A DNA stretch of 64,000 nucleotides, from contig CM042553.1 in the NCBI GenBank assembly GCA_023630585.1, positions 248,001 through 312,000 of the forward strand. Reading direction: 5' to 3'. Positions 12,021-23,007 of this stretch are shown piece after piece. This DNA comes from Cranoglanis bouderius (lineage: Eukaryota; Chordata; Actinopteri; Siluriformes; Cranoglanididae). A program made the translations under genes and the position numbers. Every line of letters starts with the position of its first letter. Position 1 is the first letter of the stretch. The notes below the pieces were generated by a model, which saw only the letters and a program-made list of their open reading frames with translations, had not been told where the DNA came from and searched no databases.

Positions 12021-14439
12021 ATGACGGTATTTATCAATGACCAATGGACTAGTGGACTGAATGTGGTGCTCTAGAAGAGCGAGCACTGAGTGTTTGACAC
12101 TCCTGCTTTATCTCACCGATGCATTTCCACCTCCTCAGCACAGGTAAGTTTGCTCAGGTGCAGCTTGTGTTTCAGGTGGCCAATATTCAATATCCTGCCC
12201 TCATCCATTCACAACGAGCAACGAGCGACCTGCACACGGAAACTGACCTTCACAAGTACAGTGAGTTACTGGATAAAATTGCAGCCTAAGGCCTTTTCTG
12301 TGACCTCTAAGTGGAGGATCATCCATGCACCTTACAGGCAGACACAGACAGCCTCATTTATCATTTATCAAGCTGGACAGTAATTAATTCATTTGTAAAT
12401 TGTTCATTCTCATATTTCCCTCCTGAGGTTTTCTGTATAAGGAGACTCACTAATATGAACCTCCACTGATCGGCTTCAAATTGCATAATTGTCGATGAGT
12501 TACTGTGATTTTCAATAATCGCTGTTAAGTTTAATACGGAGAAAACAACCATACCAGCTGTACCACCGATCTGTTGTTGTCAAATGTGGTAGAACAAAAA
12601 AGCTGATAAAATATATAAAACATTGAACAGCGCACAATTTTCTCCATCGAATGTCATAGCCACATCAGGGCTACACAACACTCCATAACATCTAACCACC
12701 AGGTGTCAGTGTAGAGCTCTAAAACCAATGTTACCATGCACAGAGGACACGTGCTTACTGGGCCTTTAATGTTTCCACTAAACATCTTATGATCCATGAT
12801 TTGATTGTGTACTTTGATTGATGTACTTCCTTCTGAAACAGGAAGTCAGAGTGGCAACGTGTCGACTGATTTACACAACAGCCAATAGCATTCGAGATAC
12901 ACCGTACCACACCGACGTCCAATCTAAACACACCTGACAGCAAGGTAGCTGAATATGCAGAACAACGAAGAGTTTATAATAAGAGTCCAAGAGTAAAGAG
13001 TTTTTTTCAGCTGTGGAGGATTCCTCACCGCCGCCTTCACCCCACACCTGTCCACTTTAACCAGGACTACTTTAATAATAGACGACAAGACGGCATCTGC
13101 GTGTGTATTTGGATCTATGATGTATGTGTTCGAGGTGAAGCCTAGTGTCAGCGATGCCAATGGTAACGGAGAGCCGCAGGGTCTGACGCGTCTGAATGGG
13201 AGATAAAATGATATTACTGACTCTTACTTATGGAGACGGGGTATAAACACTGAATCACATTCTCTATCAGTCTGAGGAAGAAACATTCCGACACTGAACA
13301 TCTCTGAGTCGGTTAAACACTCAGAGTCAGTAAAAGTCACAAAGCTCCGCCCACTTCCACATGAATAAACTCCAAACATTTATTCACAGTTGGAAAAGGG
13401 AATAGTACGTGTGAAGACATGCGGACAAAAACATACCAATGAACCGGGTTTACTGCTAACGAGCTGCTACTGTAGAGTAAGACACACCCCCGGGGGTGGG
13501 GCATATACATTCTAGAGAGCTTTTAATTGGACAAACTCAAGACGAGTACAGAATGAGTCATCAAAAAAATGTTAATTCTTTTCCTGGAAGTGACAAATTA
13601 TCAAATTAAAATGTCTAAACTATTTTATGTATTCATTTCTGGACATAATGTTATATTGGTGTCTAATGCATTAAGAAACAGGTACAAAAAGCTATGAAAC
13701 ACTGATTTTAACTTCAGGGGCGGTTTATCTATAACATCATCATTGCTTGGTTATTTTTGCTTCTTCCTGAAATGACAAGATGAAAAGGAACTGATCAACA
13801 CTAGTACAGGTTCCATATCTTCTCTCATCCCTCCTGCTTTCAACAACTTCCTCAGATTGTGTACATCCCAACCCACATCTAAATTAATCTAATATCTCAC
13901 CGTGGTTCTGTGTCTGCTTCCAATTACACCCTTCACTCCATCGACGTCTCAGTTCCACACTATATACACACGGCCGATGTTTTAGGAGGTTCCTGGAACT
14001 GACAGGTTTCCTGCAGAAAGGCGTGAGGTTACATCGCCAGGCAGCTCTATCTTCTCCGAGCAGTAATCTGTACCTGCTGTGAAATCTGACTTGGATCCGG
14101 TATGTATATTTAATGCTGCATGAATCCAAATCAAATGATTCCTCATTCTCTTTTTTGTTCTTTCTTTTTTGTGAGAGTGTGAGAGACGAGGAGCTGTTTC
14201 AGGAACACAATCTGACTTCTTCTCATTTCAGTTATCCAAATGTAAACTGATTGACAGTTTAATGTTCATTGGAAACTACAGTAAACCACCTCGTAACTTA
14301 AACCTGCGACTTTTCTGCCCAAACCAAATAACATGATACTTCTTTGGAGGATTATGCCGTTATATTCATTAGAGAAGATTTACACAATCTGGTCCTTTGT
14401 TGAACCACTTGGACATTCACTACTACAGCAGGATTTAAT

Positions 14440-14445
14440 ATTAAA

Positions 14446-14488
<43 letters not shown>
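14440..14488. repeat. (TA)n microsatellite
   Basis: TA run directly at the left end of Tc1-like copy 2. The same kind of run follows its right end, which suggests insertion into a TA microsatellite. Confidence 0.95.
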
Positions 14489-14489
<1 letters not shown>

Positions 14490-14492
<3 letters not shown>

Positions 14493-15994
14493 GTGCATCT
14501 CAATAAATTAGAATGTCGTGGAAAAGTTCATTTATTTCAGTAATTCAACTCAAATTGTGAAACTCGTGTATTAAATAAATTCAGTGCACACAGACTGAAG
14601 TAGTTTAAGTCTTTGGTTCTTTTAATTGTGATGATTTTGGCTCACATTTAACAAAAACCCACCAATTCACTATCTCAACAAATTAGAATATGGTGACATG
14701 CCAATCAGCTAATCAACTCAAAACACCTGCAAAGGTTTCCTGAGCCTTCAAAATGGTCTCTCAGTTTGGTTCACTAGGTAAGCCACAAACATTCATTGCC
14801 AAAGAAGCTGGCTGTTCACAGAGTGCTGTATCCAAGCATGTTAACAGAAAGTTGAGTGGAAGGAAAAAGTGTGGAAGAAAAAGATGCACAACCAACCGAG
14901 AGAACCGCAGCCTTATGAGGATTGTCAAGCAAAATCGATTCAAGAATTTGAGTGAACTTCACAAGGAATGGACTGAGGCTGGGGTCAAGGCATCAAGAGC
15001 CACCACACACAGACGTGTCAAGGAATTTGGCTACAGTTGTCGTATTCCTCTTGTTAAGCCACTCCTGAACCACAGACAACGTCAGAGGCGTCTTACCTGG
15101 GCTAAGGAGAAGAAGAACTGGACTGTTGCCCAGTGGTCCAAAGTCCTCTTTTCAGATGAGAGCAAGTTTTGTATTTCATTTGGAAACCAAGGTCCTAGAG
15201 TCTGGAGGAAGGGTGGAGAAGCTCATAGCCCAAGTTTCTTGAAGTCCAGTGTTAAGTTTCCACAGTCTGTGATGATTTGGGGTGCAATGTCATCTGCTGG
15301 TGTTGGTCCATTGTGTTTTTTGAAAACCAAAGTCACTGCACCCGTTTACCAAGAAATTTTCGAGCACTTCATGCTTCCTTCTGCTGACCAGCTTTTTGAA
15401 GATGCTGATTTCATTTTCCAGCAGAATTTGGCACCTGCCCACTCTGCCAAAAGCACCAAAAGTTGGTTAAATGACCATGGTGTTGGTGTGCTTGACTGGC
15501 CAGCAAACTCACCAGACCTGAACCCCACAGAGAATCTATGGGGTATTGTCAAGAGGAAAATGAGAAACAAGAGACCAAAAAATGCAGATGAGCTGAAGGC
15601 CACTGTCAAAGAAACCTGGGCTTCCATACCACCTCAGCAGTGCCACAAACTGATCACCTCCATGCCGCGCCGAATTGAGGCAGCAATTAAAGCAAAAGGA
15701 GCCCCTACCAAGTATTGAGTACATGTACAGTAAATGAACATACTTTCCAGAAGGCCAACAATTCACTAAAAATGTTTTTTTATTGGTCTTATGAAGTATT
15801 CTAATTTGTTGAGATAGTGAATTGGTGGGTTTTTGTTAAATGTGAGCCAAAATCATCACAATTAAAAGAACCAAAGACTTAAACTACTTCAGTCTGTGTG
15901 CATTGAATTTATTTAATACACGAGTTTCACAATTTGAGTTGAATTACTGAAATAAATGAACTTTTCCACGACATTCTAATTTATTGAGATGCAC

Positions 15995-15997
<3 letters not shown>
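14490..15997 (+). mobile_element. Tc1-like transposon, copy 2 (full length, about 1508 bp)
   Basis: It has the same long inverted terminal repeats (about 210 bp) and internal sequence as copy 1, ending in CACCTG at 15997. It is the only copy here with an uninterrupted transposase frame. It sits inside a (TA)n tract. Confidence 0.96.
14753..15718 (+). CDS. Tc1-like transposase, full-length frame but second catalytic Asp is Asn
   Basis: 321 codons, normal for Tc1-like transposases. The N-terminal half has paired-type helix-turn-helix segments (Ser23-Lys28 region and about residues 65-90) separated by a basic SGRKKCGRKR linker. The catalytic triad should be D135 (LFSDESKF), D225 (FQQ-x-LAPAH) and E260 (NPTENLWG); 34 residues lie between the last two, the DD34E spacing. 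In this copy codon 225 (15425-15427) is AAT, Asn, whereas the copies at 5748 and 24006 encode Asp there. Known for the family: all three acidic residues bind catalytic metal, so this protein should bind DNA but not cut it. Confidence 0.95.
   Translation: MVSQFGSLGKPQTFIAKEAGCSQSAVSKHVNRKLSGRKKCGRKRCTTNRENRSLMRIVKQNRFKNLSELHKEWTEAGVKASRATTHRRVKEFGYSCRIPLVKPLLNHRQRQRRLTWAKEKKNWTVAQWSKVLFSDESKFCISFGNQGPRVWRKGGEAHSPSFLKSSVKFPQSVMIWGAMSSAGVGPLCFLKTKVTAPVYQEIFEHFMLPSADQLFEDADFIFQQNLAPAHSAKSTKSWLNDHGVGVLDWPANSPDLNPTENLWGIVKRKMRNKRPKNADELKATVKETWASIPPQQCHKLITSMPRRIEAAIKAKGAPTKY

Positions 15998-16038
<41 letters not shown>
15998..16038. repeat. (TA)n microsatellite
   Basis: TA run on the right side of Tc1 copy 2. 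The stretch 16040-16800 is AT-rich with no recognisable gene. Confidence 0.95.
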
Positions 16039-16042
<4 letters not shown>

Positions 16043-16819
16043 TTCAAATATAAAACAAGTAAATTATTAGATAGAAAGTACATTAAAATTGTATATAAAA
16101 TTATAAGATCATGACTAGAAATGATTACAGAACAAAGCAATACTTACAGCCTTATCATATTGATTCAGACAGTGTCATTTCTGTACACTATCCAAATATT
16201 AGAGATAAAAAAAAATTAAATTTGCAATTATCAGCTGAACTGAATCAATAGGCTGAACTGCTGTTAATTGCAGTAAAGCAGTTCAAAGTGTTTTTGACAT
16301 TATTCTTAAATAAAATATTCCAATTAAATTATTTCCCAATTTTTCAATGAGCATTTTAACAGAATCTTTTTCCTGTCATTTTTTTAATTCTAATTTTCCT
16401 CTTGCACTTCTGTATTTTTGCACATTCTTGTCATATGAACACTACTGCTGTTATATTTCTATTTCTGCTGTCTGTGTTTATAACATTATATTCATAATAT
16501 CATGCTGCTATAACACTTCAATTTCCCCATGAGAGATTAATAAACATTTATCTTATCTTCTCTTATTTTAATTATTATTTTAAAATGCTTTGTGGATTAG
16601 TAGCTTTCAATCTACACCAGCCCCAATTTTAGCTCTAATTCTGGCTAAAATGTTTTCCTCTGTGGCTTCAGATCAGACATTGTAGAACAGATCAGAATGG
16701 TTGTTCACACTGAGGTGGTAAGAAAATACTCTCATTCCTTCTTATGGGAAAGTTAAAGACAGTATGAAAGTTAAAGTCCCGGATTTTGCTAATTTTGTAC
16801 ACCGCCATACTGATATGAA

Positions 16820-16900
16820 AGTGCCCACCAGCCCTGTTCCTGGAGATCTACCTTCCTGCAGGTTTCATCTCCAACCAAAATCTAATACATATATCTAATC
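16820..16900 (+). repeat. Teleost interspersed repeat (CCTGTTCCTGGAGATCTACC family)
   Basis: GTTCCTGGAGATCTACCTTC followed by TGCAGGTTTCATCTCCAACC is a very common teleost repeat motif. It is related in its second half to the repeat at 9325-9425. Confidence 0.55.
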
Positions 16901-16991
16901 TGATATCAAAATCTAATATATATGTATATATGTATATAATTGTTATATCCATATATAATATTGTGTATTGTATTTATTTTTTATTAAATTC

Positions 16992-16992
<1 letters not shown>

Positions 16993-17065
<73 letters not shown>

Positions 17066-17074
17066 TTTATTTTG

Positions 17075-17124
<50 letters not shown>
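16993..17124. repeat. (TA)n then (TTA)n compound microsatellite
   Basis: About 30 TA units to 17057, then about 15 TTA/ATT units from 17078 to 17124. Confidence 0.95.
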
Positions 17125-17335
17125 CTATTTCTTTATTATATTATATTATCTTTCTTTTTCTGAATGTAGCCTAGTATGAATGTGAACTCAGGGCATTGCT
17201 GTAAAAGAGCTTTATGCTCAGTCAATTTTCCCTGAATAAACAATGGTTAAAAAAAATCCTTGTATGTGTAAACATACTAGGCAGTAAAGCTGATTCTGAT
17301 TCTGATTCTGATTCCGATTTCTGATCCTGATTCTG

Positions 17336-17343
17336 TGACGTCA
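17336..17343 (+). promoter_or_regulatory. Perfect CRE palindrome (TGACGTCA) upstream of the coiled-coil gene
   Basis: TGACGTCA lies about 110 bp before the ATG at 17454, just after a short GATTCT tandem (17289-17333). The CREB/ATF consensus in this proximal position suggests a cAMP- or stress-responsive promoter. This is inferred from position and motif only. Confidence 0.5.
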
Positions 17344-17453
17344 CCGAAGAGCTCCGGCTTTAAAGAGTGGAAAAACAACGCGGATCTTTCAGAAATTCAC
17401 TGAACTTTGGCGAGTTAAGGTGATTATTGAAGTTGCTCTGATCAGGAGAGAAA

Positions 17454-19482
17454 ATGAATAAGTTCCTGAGTGCACTTGGCGCTGGTGTAGCGGATCTTCC
17501 ACTGCGCCCCCTGCTGTACACGGCCGGAGCTGCAGCCACGGCAGCCGGCATTTACTGTTACGTTAAACGAGGCGATGGAGAGAAAACAACAGCGGACCCC
17601 GAGGACACAACTGAAGGTACAACTATTTCTCAGTCGTGCTGCTGTAACCATGCAGTGCTAAGTTTACTTCTGTCCTTTAAAAGAAATGAATTTAGTAGAT
17701 TTGTTCAGTCCTTCATAAGCTAACAGGCTTTAGCCCTATTTTGGCCGGCGCTCGCGCTGCTTGAAAGATGCACTGATGGGTGAAAGCACTCTCTCTTTCT
17801 GTCCAGGTTCATGGAGGAGTTTAGCTTCATGAATGTGTAATAAAATCTGTCAGTGTGTTCTTAGCCTTAGCCCACATTAGACATGTCCATACTGAACATC
17901 AGTAAAGTGGATTTATTCCGGAGGCCAGTGAGAAAGTGGGAATACTTGTGCTGTAGAGCTTCACCTGGATCAGAAGTGGAAAATACTGCTGGTCTGGAAT
18001 TCAAAACAGAAATAATACATGATGATGATGTCTGATGGCTTTTTGTTTGTATTGTTTAGACCCAGTGTGTGACCGGGCCATGGAACCGGCTCTGGTCCGA
18101 CCCACAGAGGTTCCTCAGGACCAGGTCACGGTAAGTTTGTTCTGCTCCTAACTTTGGTTGTGTGAAAATCCAAAAATCCAGTTTTCCATTATATGAACAT
18201 TTGAAATATCTGGATTGAAGTGTTTGGTGCTTATGGAGGAGGAAATGAAGTTTGTACTCCAGCACTAGGTTAAGGACAGCAATCCAGACCTTCATTAAGT
18301 TCATTAATCACAGTTTTCGTCAGGAAAACAATGCATTAAAATTAGATCAGAAGTCTGATGAATATAAGGATTCTGTGTCAGACATTGTACTGTAGGCTCT
18401 GTGGCCCTTTAGATAGATCAGAGAGCTGCAACTAAACATGATGTTTGGACTGAATGCTAGTGCTCAGGAGTGCTACAAACACCTAAAGCCAACAATATTT
18501 GCACGATGAATTTCAGGTTGCTGTGATTGAGGTTGAGGAGAAGATTCAGAAGCTTGTGGTGTTCAACACTTAACTGGAGGACAGAGTGAGGGAGCTGGAG
18601 GAACTGCTCCGTGACTGTGACATGAAAAGCAAGGTATGTGAGATAAGCATCTGATTAAAAAGTACTTTTCAAAATAATATGAGCACCATATGATGGGAAT
18701 GATTGAGAATAGGAAATATCTGCACACTGGAGTCTGATGCAGTGAGTTTGAGCAGTGATGCTGGTGAGATTAGATTAGATTAGATGGGAGGCTAAAATCT
18801 CATCTCTATCACGAGCTCAGCAGTGAACCTATTAGGGATAATAGTTATGTAATGTGTTATATCATGAGGTTTATTATTTATTATCAGGTTTATTATTATT
18901 ATTATTATCATCATGAAAAATAATTTTTTGTCTCCAAACTATAAAAGTGTCTGAATGTGTGTCGAAGTAAATAAATCTTGGTTGTTAAACATTCAGGTCT
19001 CCCTGGCGAAAGCTGAGGATAAACACCAGAAGGCTGTGGAGACCATTGCTCATCTGGAAAGCGAGAAGTCTGACCTGAAATACCAGGTGGAGAAGCTGCA
19101 AGAGACAATGCAGAACATGGGGAACCTGCTCTGCGAGTATCGCTGGGCGTTTGATGATCTAACTAACGTAAGCATAAAAAAGCTTGCATTAAGCAGTTCC
19201 TTTTAACATAAGTAGACTGATATGAGGACAGTTTATGTTTATGCTGCATGATGACTTTAATTTAACCAAAATGAAAATTGTATTTTGAAGTTAATAGTTT
19301 TTTTACTGAATAGAAGTGACCCATTGCAGATGTGAACATTAAGCATTCTAATTTGAACATCTTTTCAACCATGTGTGTGTTTTAGGAGTGTGAGCAAGTC
19401 AAGAAGGACAACAAAGACATGAAGCACTGTGAAGGCTGATGGTAAGCTTTTCTTCTCATGAAACTACAACTGCTATTGTGAG

Positions 19483-19525
<43 letters not shown>

Positions 19526-20347
19526 ATCTTGCACAGTCACAGAAATCTTTTCCTTTGGTCACCAGAACATGAACATATCTGAATGTATGTAGAAGTAAAT
19601 AAAGCCAGTGAGTCTTAATTGTTGTGCTTTCAGGTGTCCCTGGCTGAGGCTGAGGAAAAACACCAGAAGGCTGTGGAGACCATTGCTCAGCTGGAGGTGA
19701 AGAAGTCTGACCTGAAAGACCAGGTGGAGACACTGCAAGGAACAGTGCAGGACCTGGAGAACCTGCTAACTGAGACTCGAATGGAGTGTGATGAGCTAAC
19801 AAACGTAAGTGAGAAAAGTCTTGCATTAAGCAGCTCCTTCAGTAATAATATGGGGATTTTTCATGTTTATGCTGCATGATGAGGTTCATTTAACCAAAAT
19901 GAAAGTTGTATTTTCAAGTTATTAGGTTTTTTTTTTTACTAAATAGAAGTGACCCATTGCAGATGTGAACATTAAGCACCTGAGTTTGAGCATCTTTTGC
20001 CCCATGTGTGTGTTTTAGGAGTGTGAGCGAGAGCGGGAGGCTCACAGCATCCTCCAGTCCAATCACAAAGACACGGAGGAGAGGTTAAAACACTGTGAAG
20101 AGTTACTGAATGTAAGATTTTCTTCTCACTATGCCAACAATGCTTTAGGGTTTTTTTTTGTTTGTTTGTTTTTTTACAATTTGCAGATGTGAACATTATT
20201 CACTCAAGTTTGGACACCTTTTGCCCCGTGTGTGTTTAGGAGTGTGAGATGAAGAACAATGAAATGAAAGAAACTCTGATACACAAGGAGGAGTTACTGA
20301 AGGTAAACTTTCCTTCTCATGAAACTATGACTGCTATTGTGAACTGT

Positions 20348-20388
<41 letters not shown>

Positions 20389-20886
20389 TGTGTGTGTGTG
20401 TGTACTTGATTCCTCACATTTTGGGGACATTTTGATCTTCCCAGTACATCTTAGGCTCATGAATTCTCATGAATGATGAGTCAGTTTGAATGTGAATATG
20501 TGTGTAGAAGTAAATAAAGCCAACAAGCCTTGATTGTTGAACTTTCAAGTCTCCCTGGCTGAATTGTTAAACTGTATTTTAAAGTTACTAGTTTATGGTA
20601 AGCTTTTCTTCTCACTAAGCCATGTCTGTTGGAATAAACTGTGCATCACTTATGGGCCAGCAAAAATATGGATATTTTGAAGCTTCATACATTAAATCCG
20701 TCTCTCTCTTTCTTTTTTTTTTTTTTTTTTTACAGAAACATGGCATACCTCTTGGATCGAAGAAGACAACGAGTATTGAGACAGAAGGCAGTGAGAATTG
20801 AAATGGGTCCCCATCACAATCAACATGACAGGGGGATGAGGGGTGAAAATAAGAAGAAAGTAACACATAATGTAATGTGAAATAAA
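17454..20886 (+). CDS. Membrane-anchored coiled-coil protein with duplicated exons
   Basis: Exons with GT-AG borders: 17454-17616, 18060-18130, 18517-18633, 18997-19167, 19386-19441, 19634-19804, 20019-20111, 20240-20302 and 20736-20801 (stop TGA 20799-20801), with AATAAA at 20881. Exon 1 encodes MNKFLSALGAGVADLPLRP and then a hydrophobic helix (about residues 19-36) ending at CYVKRG, a likely N-terminal anchor. Later exons are heptad-like, Glu/Lys-rich coiled coil. The exons at 18997 and 19634 are 171-nt duplicates (57 codons each). Exon 3 carries an in-frame TAA (18571-18573) and the exon at 19386 a TGA (19437-19439). Exon 3 is phase 0 to 0, and leaving out both restores a frame of about 265 residues. 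Family not recognised. It may be a functional gene using exon skipping or a young pseudogene; transcript data would decide. Confidence 0.7.
19487..19522. repeat. (GT)n microsatellite in intron
   Basis: GT run between the two duplicated exon units; a similar run lies at 20352-20402 in a later intron. Confidence 0.9.
20490..20620 (+). pseudogene. Third, internally deleted copy of the coiled-coil exon unit
   Basis: The sequence GAAGTAAATAAAGCCAACAA, then AGTCTCCCTGGCTGA, matches the intron-exon border of the units at 18960-19020 and 19590-19650. It then jumps to sequence matching the downstream intron (TATTTTAAAGTTACTAGTTT). The acceptor AG is AA here and most of the exon is gone. It marks a third round of unit duplication. 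Confidence 0.75.
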
Positions 20887-20929
20887 AAGTCAAGCTGGTC
20901 TTAGTATTAAAAAGGGGTTATCTGTGGGG

Positions 20930-21115
20930 TTGCGGGGGGGGGGGGGGGTTCCTCCCCCAGTCCAAAGATGTGCGTTGTAGGCTGATTGGCATCTCCAAAT
21001 TGTCCATAGTTTGTGAATGTGTTTGCAATTGTGTCCTACGATGGGTTGGCACCTCGTCCAGAGTGTTCCCCGCCTTGTGCCCGTGACTCTGTGTAATACA
21101 GAAAATGGATTGATA
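20930..21115 (+). repeat. Teleost interspersed repeat (AGTCCAAAGATGTGCGTTGT family)
   Basis: CCCAGTCCAAAGATGTGCGT, GGCTGATTGGCATCTCCAAA and CGATGGGTTGGCACCTCGTC in this order, ending near AGAAAATGGATTGAT, is a widespread teleost repeat. It follows a G14 tract. A short direct duplication (CAGTGCCC.AGCAGAG.GAGTCAG) follows at about 21127 and 21258. Confidence 0.65.
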
Positions 21116-21339
21116 GCCTGGGAGCAGTGCCCCAGCAGAGCGAGTCAGGGCACAGGTGGGGCTCCTGTGTGAAGAGCTGAGGGCGGTCTATCTAGCTCTC
21201 AAATTCTTCTTACATATGCAGGGCTTTTGGTACAAAAAGGGTCTTCCTGGGTGCAGTGCCCTAGCAGAGTGAGTCAGTCATCATGGATGCTTCCCTCACT
21301 GGTTAAAGGGTATTATCGTTAATGAAAACTATCATGAAA

Positions 21340-21800
21340 TCTACAGCTATCAGTGAAAAAACATCAGCATTAACTGAAATAAAAATAAAACTAAAATAAC
21401 ACATAAGCAAAATAAATGAAATACAAATAAACGAAAAGTAAACTGCAACTATAATGCCCACCTACAATATGAAATAGCATTTCAGAGGATAAAACTTACA
21501 TTTTCGTATTTTAAATGTTGGGTGGTCTGACTTAAGAAAAGGAAAAGAAAGGTAGGAAGAGGTAGAGCCCAATTTGGGATTTTTTTTAGTTTGATTCTGC
21601 TGCTGATAAAAAGCAAATTCAAAACTAAAATGATACTAAAACTAAATACAAAATAAAAGTAATGATTGTAGAAAAAATAATCAAATCAAAGCTATTTATG
21701 CACCATTAAAACTAACTGAAATGAAACTGAAATTGAAAACCAAAATACAAAATGAAAAAAATAACAACTAGAAATATTTTTAAAACTATAATAACCCTGC
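21340..21800 (+). repeat. Adenine-rich teleost repeat
   Basis: Long AT-rich stretch with ATTAACTGAAATAAAAATAA and, at 21700-21800, AACTAACTGAAATGAAACTG followed by ACTATAATAACCCTGC, a pattern common in teleost A-rich retroposons. No gene seen. Confidence 0.4.
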
Positions 21801-22343
21801 ACTGGTCAGGGTCATCATCACCTTGGCCTACAAGCAGGCCAATCAGTGACAGGGACTGGTTATACAGGTGGTAAACACTGCCCCCTGGGTTTCCTGTCCA
21901 GTGCCGACCCAGTGTAAACTCTGTAAGAAAGTTTTTATCAGTACTGTTGAATTTATTACACTCCCTCACATTTCTTTTTCAGCTTGATTTTAACTTTGCA
22001 TTTTTCACCCCTCATATGTCATGAGCTACAAGGAAAAATATAAACAAGAAATCAACACAAAGAATTTGACAATCCCACAGAAAGAAATCTAAGAAGAGTA
22101 TTTAAGAAAAAAACATACGTAATAAAAAAGAAATAATAAACAAACAAATAATTAAATAAATGTATTACTCTGGAACAGTTCATTTCATCTCTCCATGGAG
22201 CATTTTAATCAGTCAGTTAGTCAGGAAAAGTGTCTTTTTGTGTCACTCTCAGTGTTTCAGTCTCCTTCTGGAGCCAGGAATTATTTTATTTCTTCACTAC
22301 TTGCTCTTCCAGGAGTACTTTTTAATCACTCCTTGATGCATTA

Positions 22344-22530
22344 AGCAATGACTTGTCCTTCAAAATGACTGAAAGTCGGTACAGTGCAGGGCGAAGTTGA
22401 GTGAGATCAGTAGCTCATTCCTCATGAGTTCCACAGAGCACTGGTTATGGACATCACTCCATTAATTTGCCATCCTGGAGAAGATTCTCTCCACATACCC
22501 TGCTGAGGCCAGTACACACAGGTTGTAGGA
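22344..22530 (-). pseudogene. hAT-type transposase C-terminal dimerisation domain remnant
   Basis: On the minus strand, SAGYVERIFSRMAN is followed after a small frame change by WSDVHNQCSVELMRNELLIS and DFQSFL. The order (S)AG.ERIFS, W.D.RN, then a hydrophobic helix is typical of the hATC dimerisation domain. No catalytic domain, zinc finger or terminal repeats are recognisable around it. It is an old fragment. Confidence 0.7.
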
Positions 22531-23007
22531 AATGATTGACAGCATATTTGGGAAATACAGCCATCCACCCATCCACCTGGCAGCCACACATGTGAGATGT
22601 CCCTTCCATTGAAGAGATCTATATGAACTTGAAGAGCTTAAGTAATTAGCAGAAACCTAAAAAAAAAAATAAAAATTACATGTAGTTTAAAAATGTACCA
22701 TTAACTGTTTGATGACACAGACAGATTATTATTGCTGGACAAAACACACCTAACATTACATAACCCATATGTGTGTTCAATTTATCCAAAAGTGCTTGTT
22801 TTGCTAAGCCAATGGACCATTTTCACACTTCCAAGTAAAAGCAAAAGCAGTGCAATCACAAAAAAAAAGAATAAAGTAACTATGAGACAGTTTTACTTTC
22901 TCCTAAGCCAAGATTCATAACTAAACTCAAAACTCGAGAACTAGCAGAAAAGAGGACAACTAAATGACTAAAACACCATTCCCAAGGCAAGATTTTCACC
23001 ACATTGA

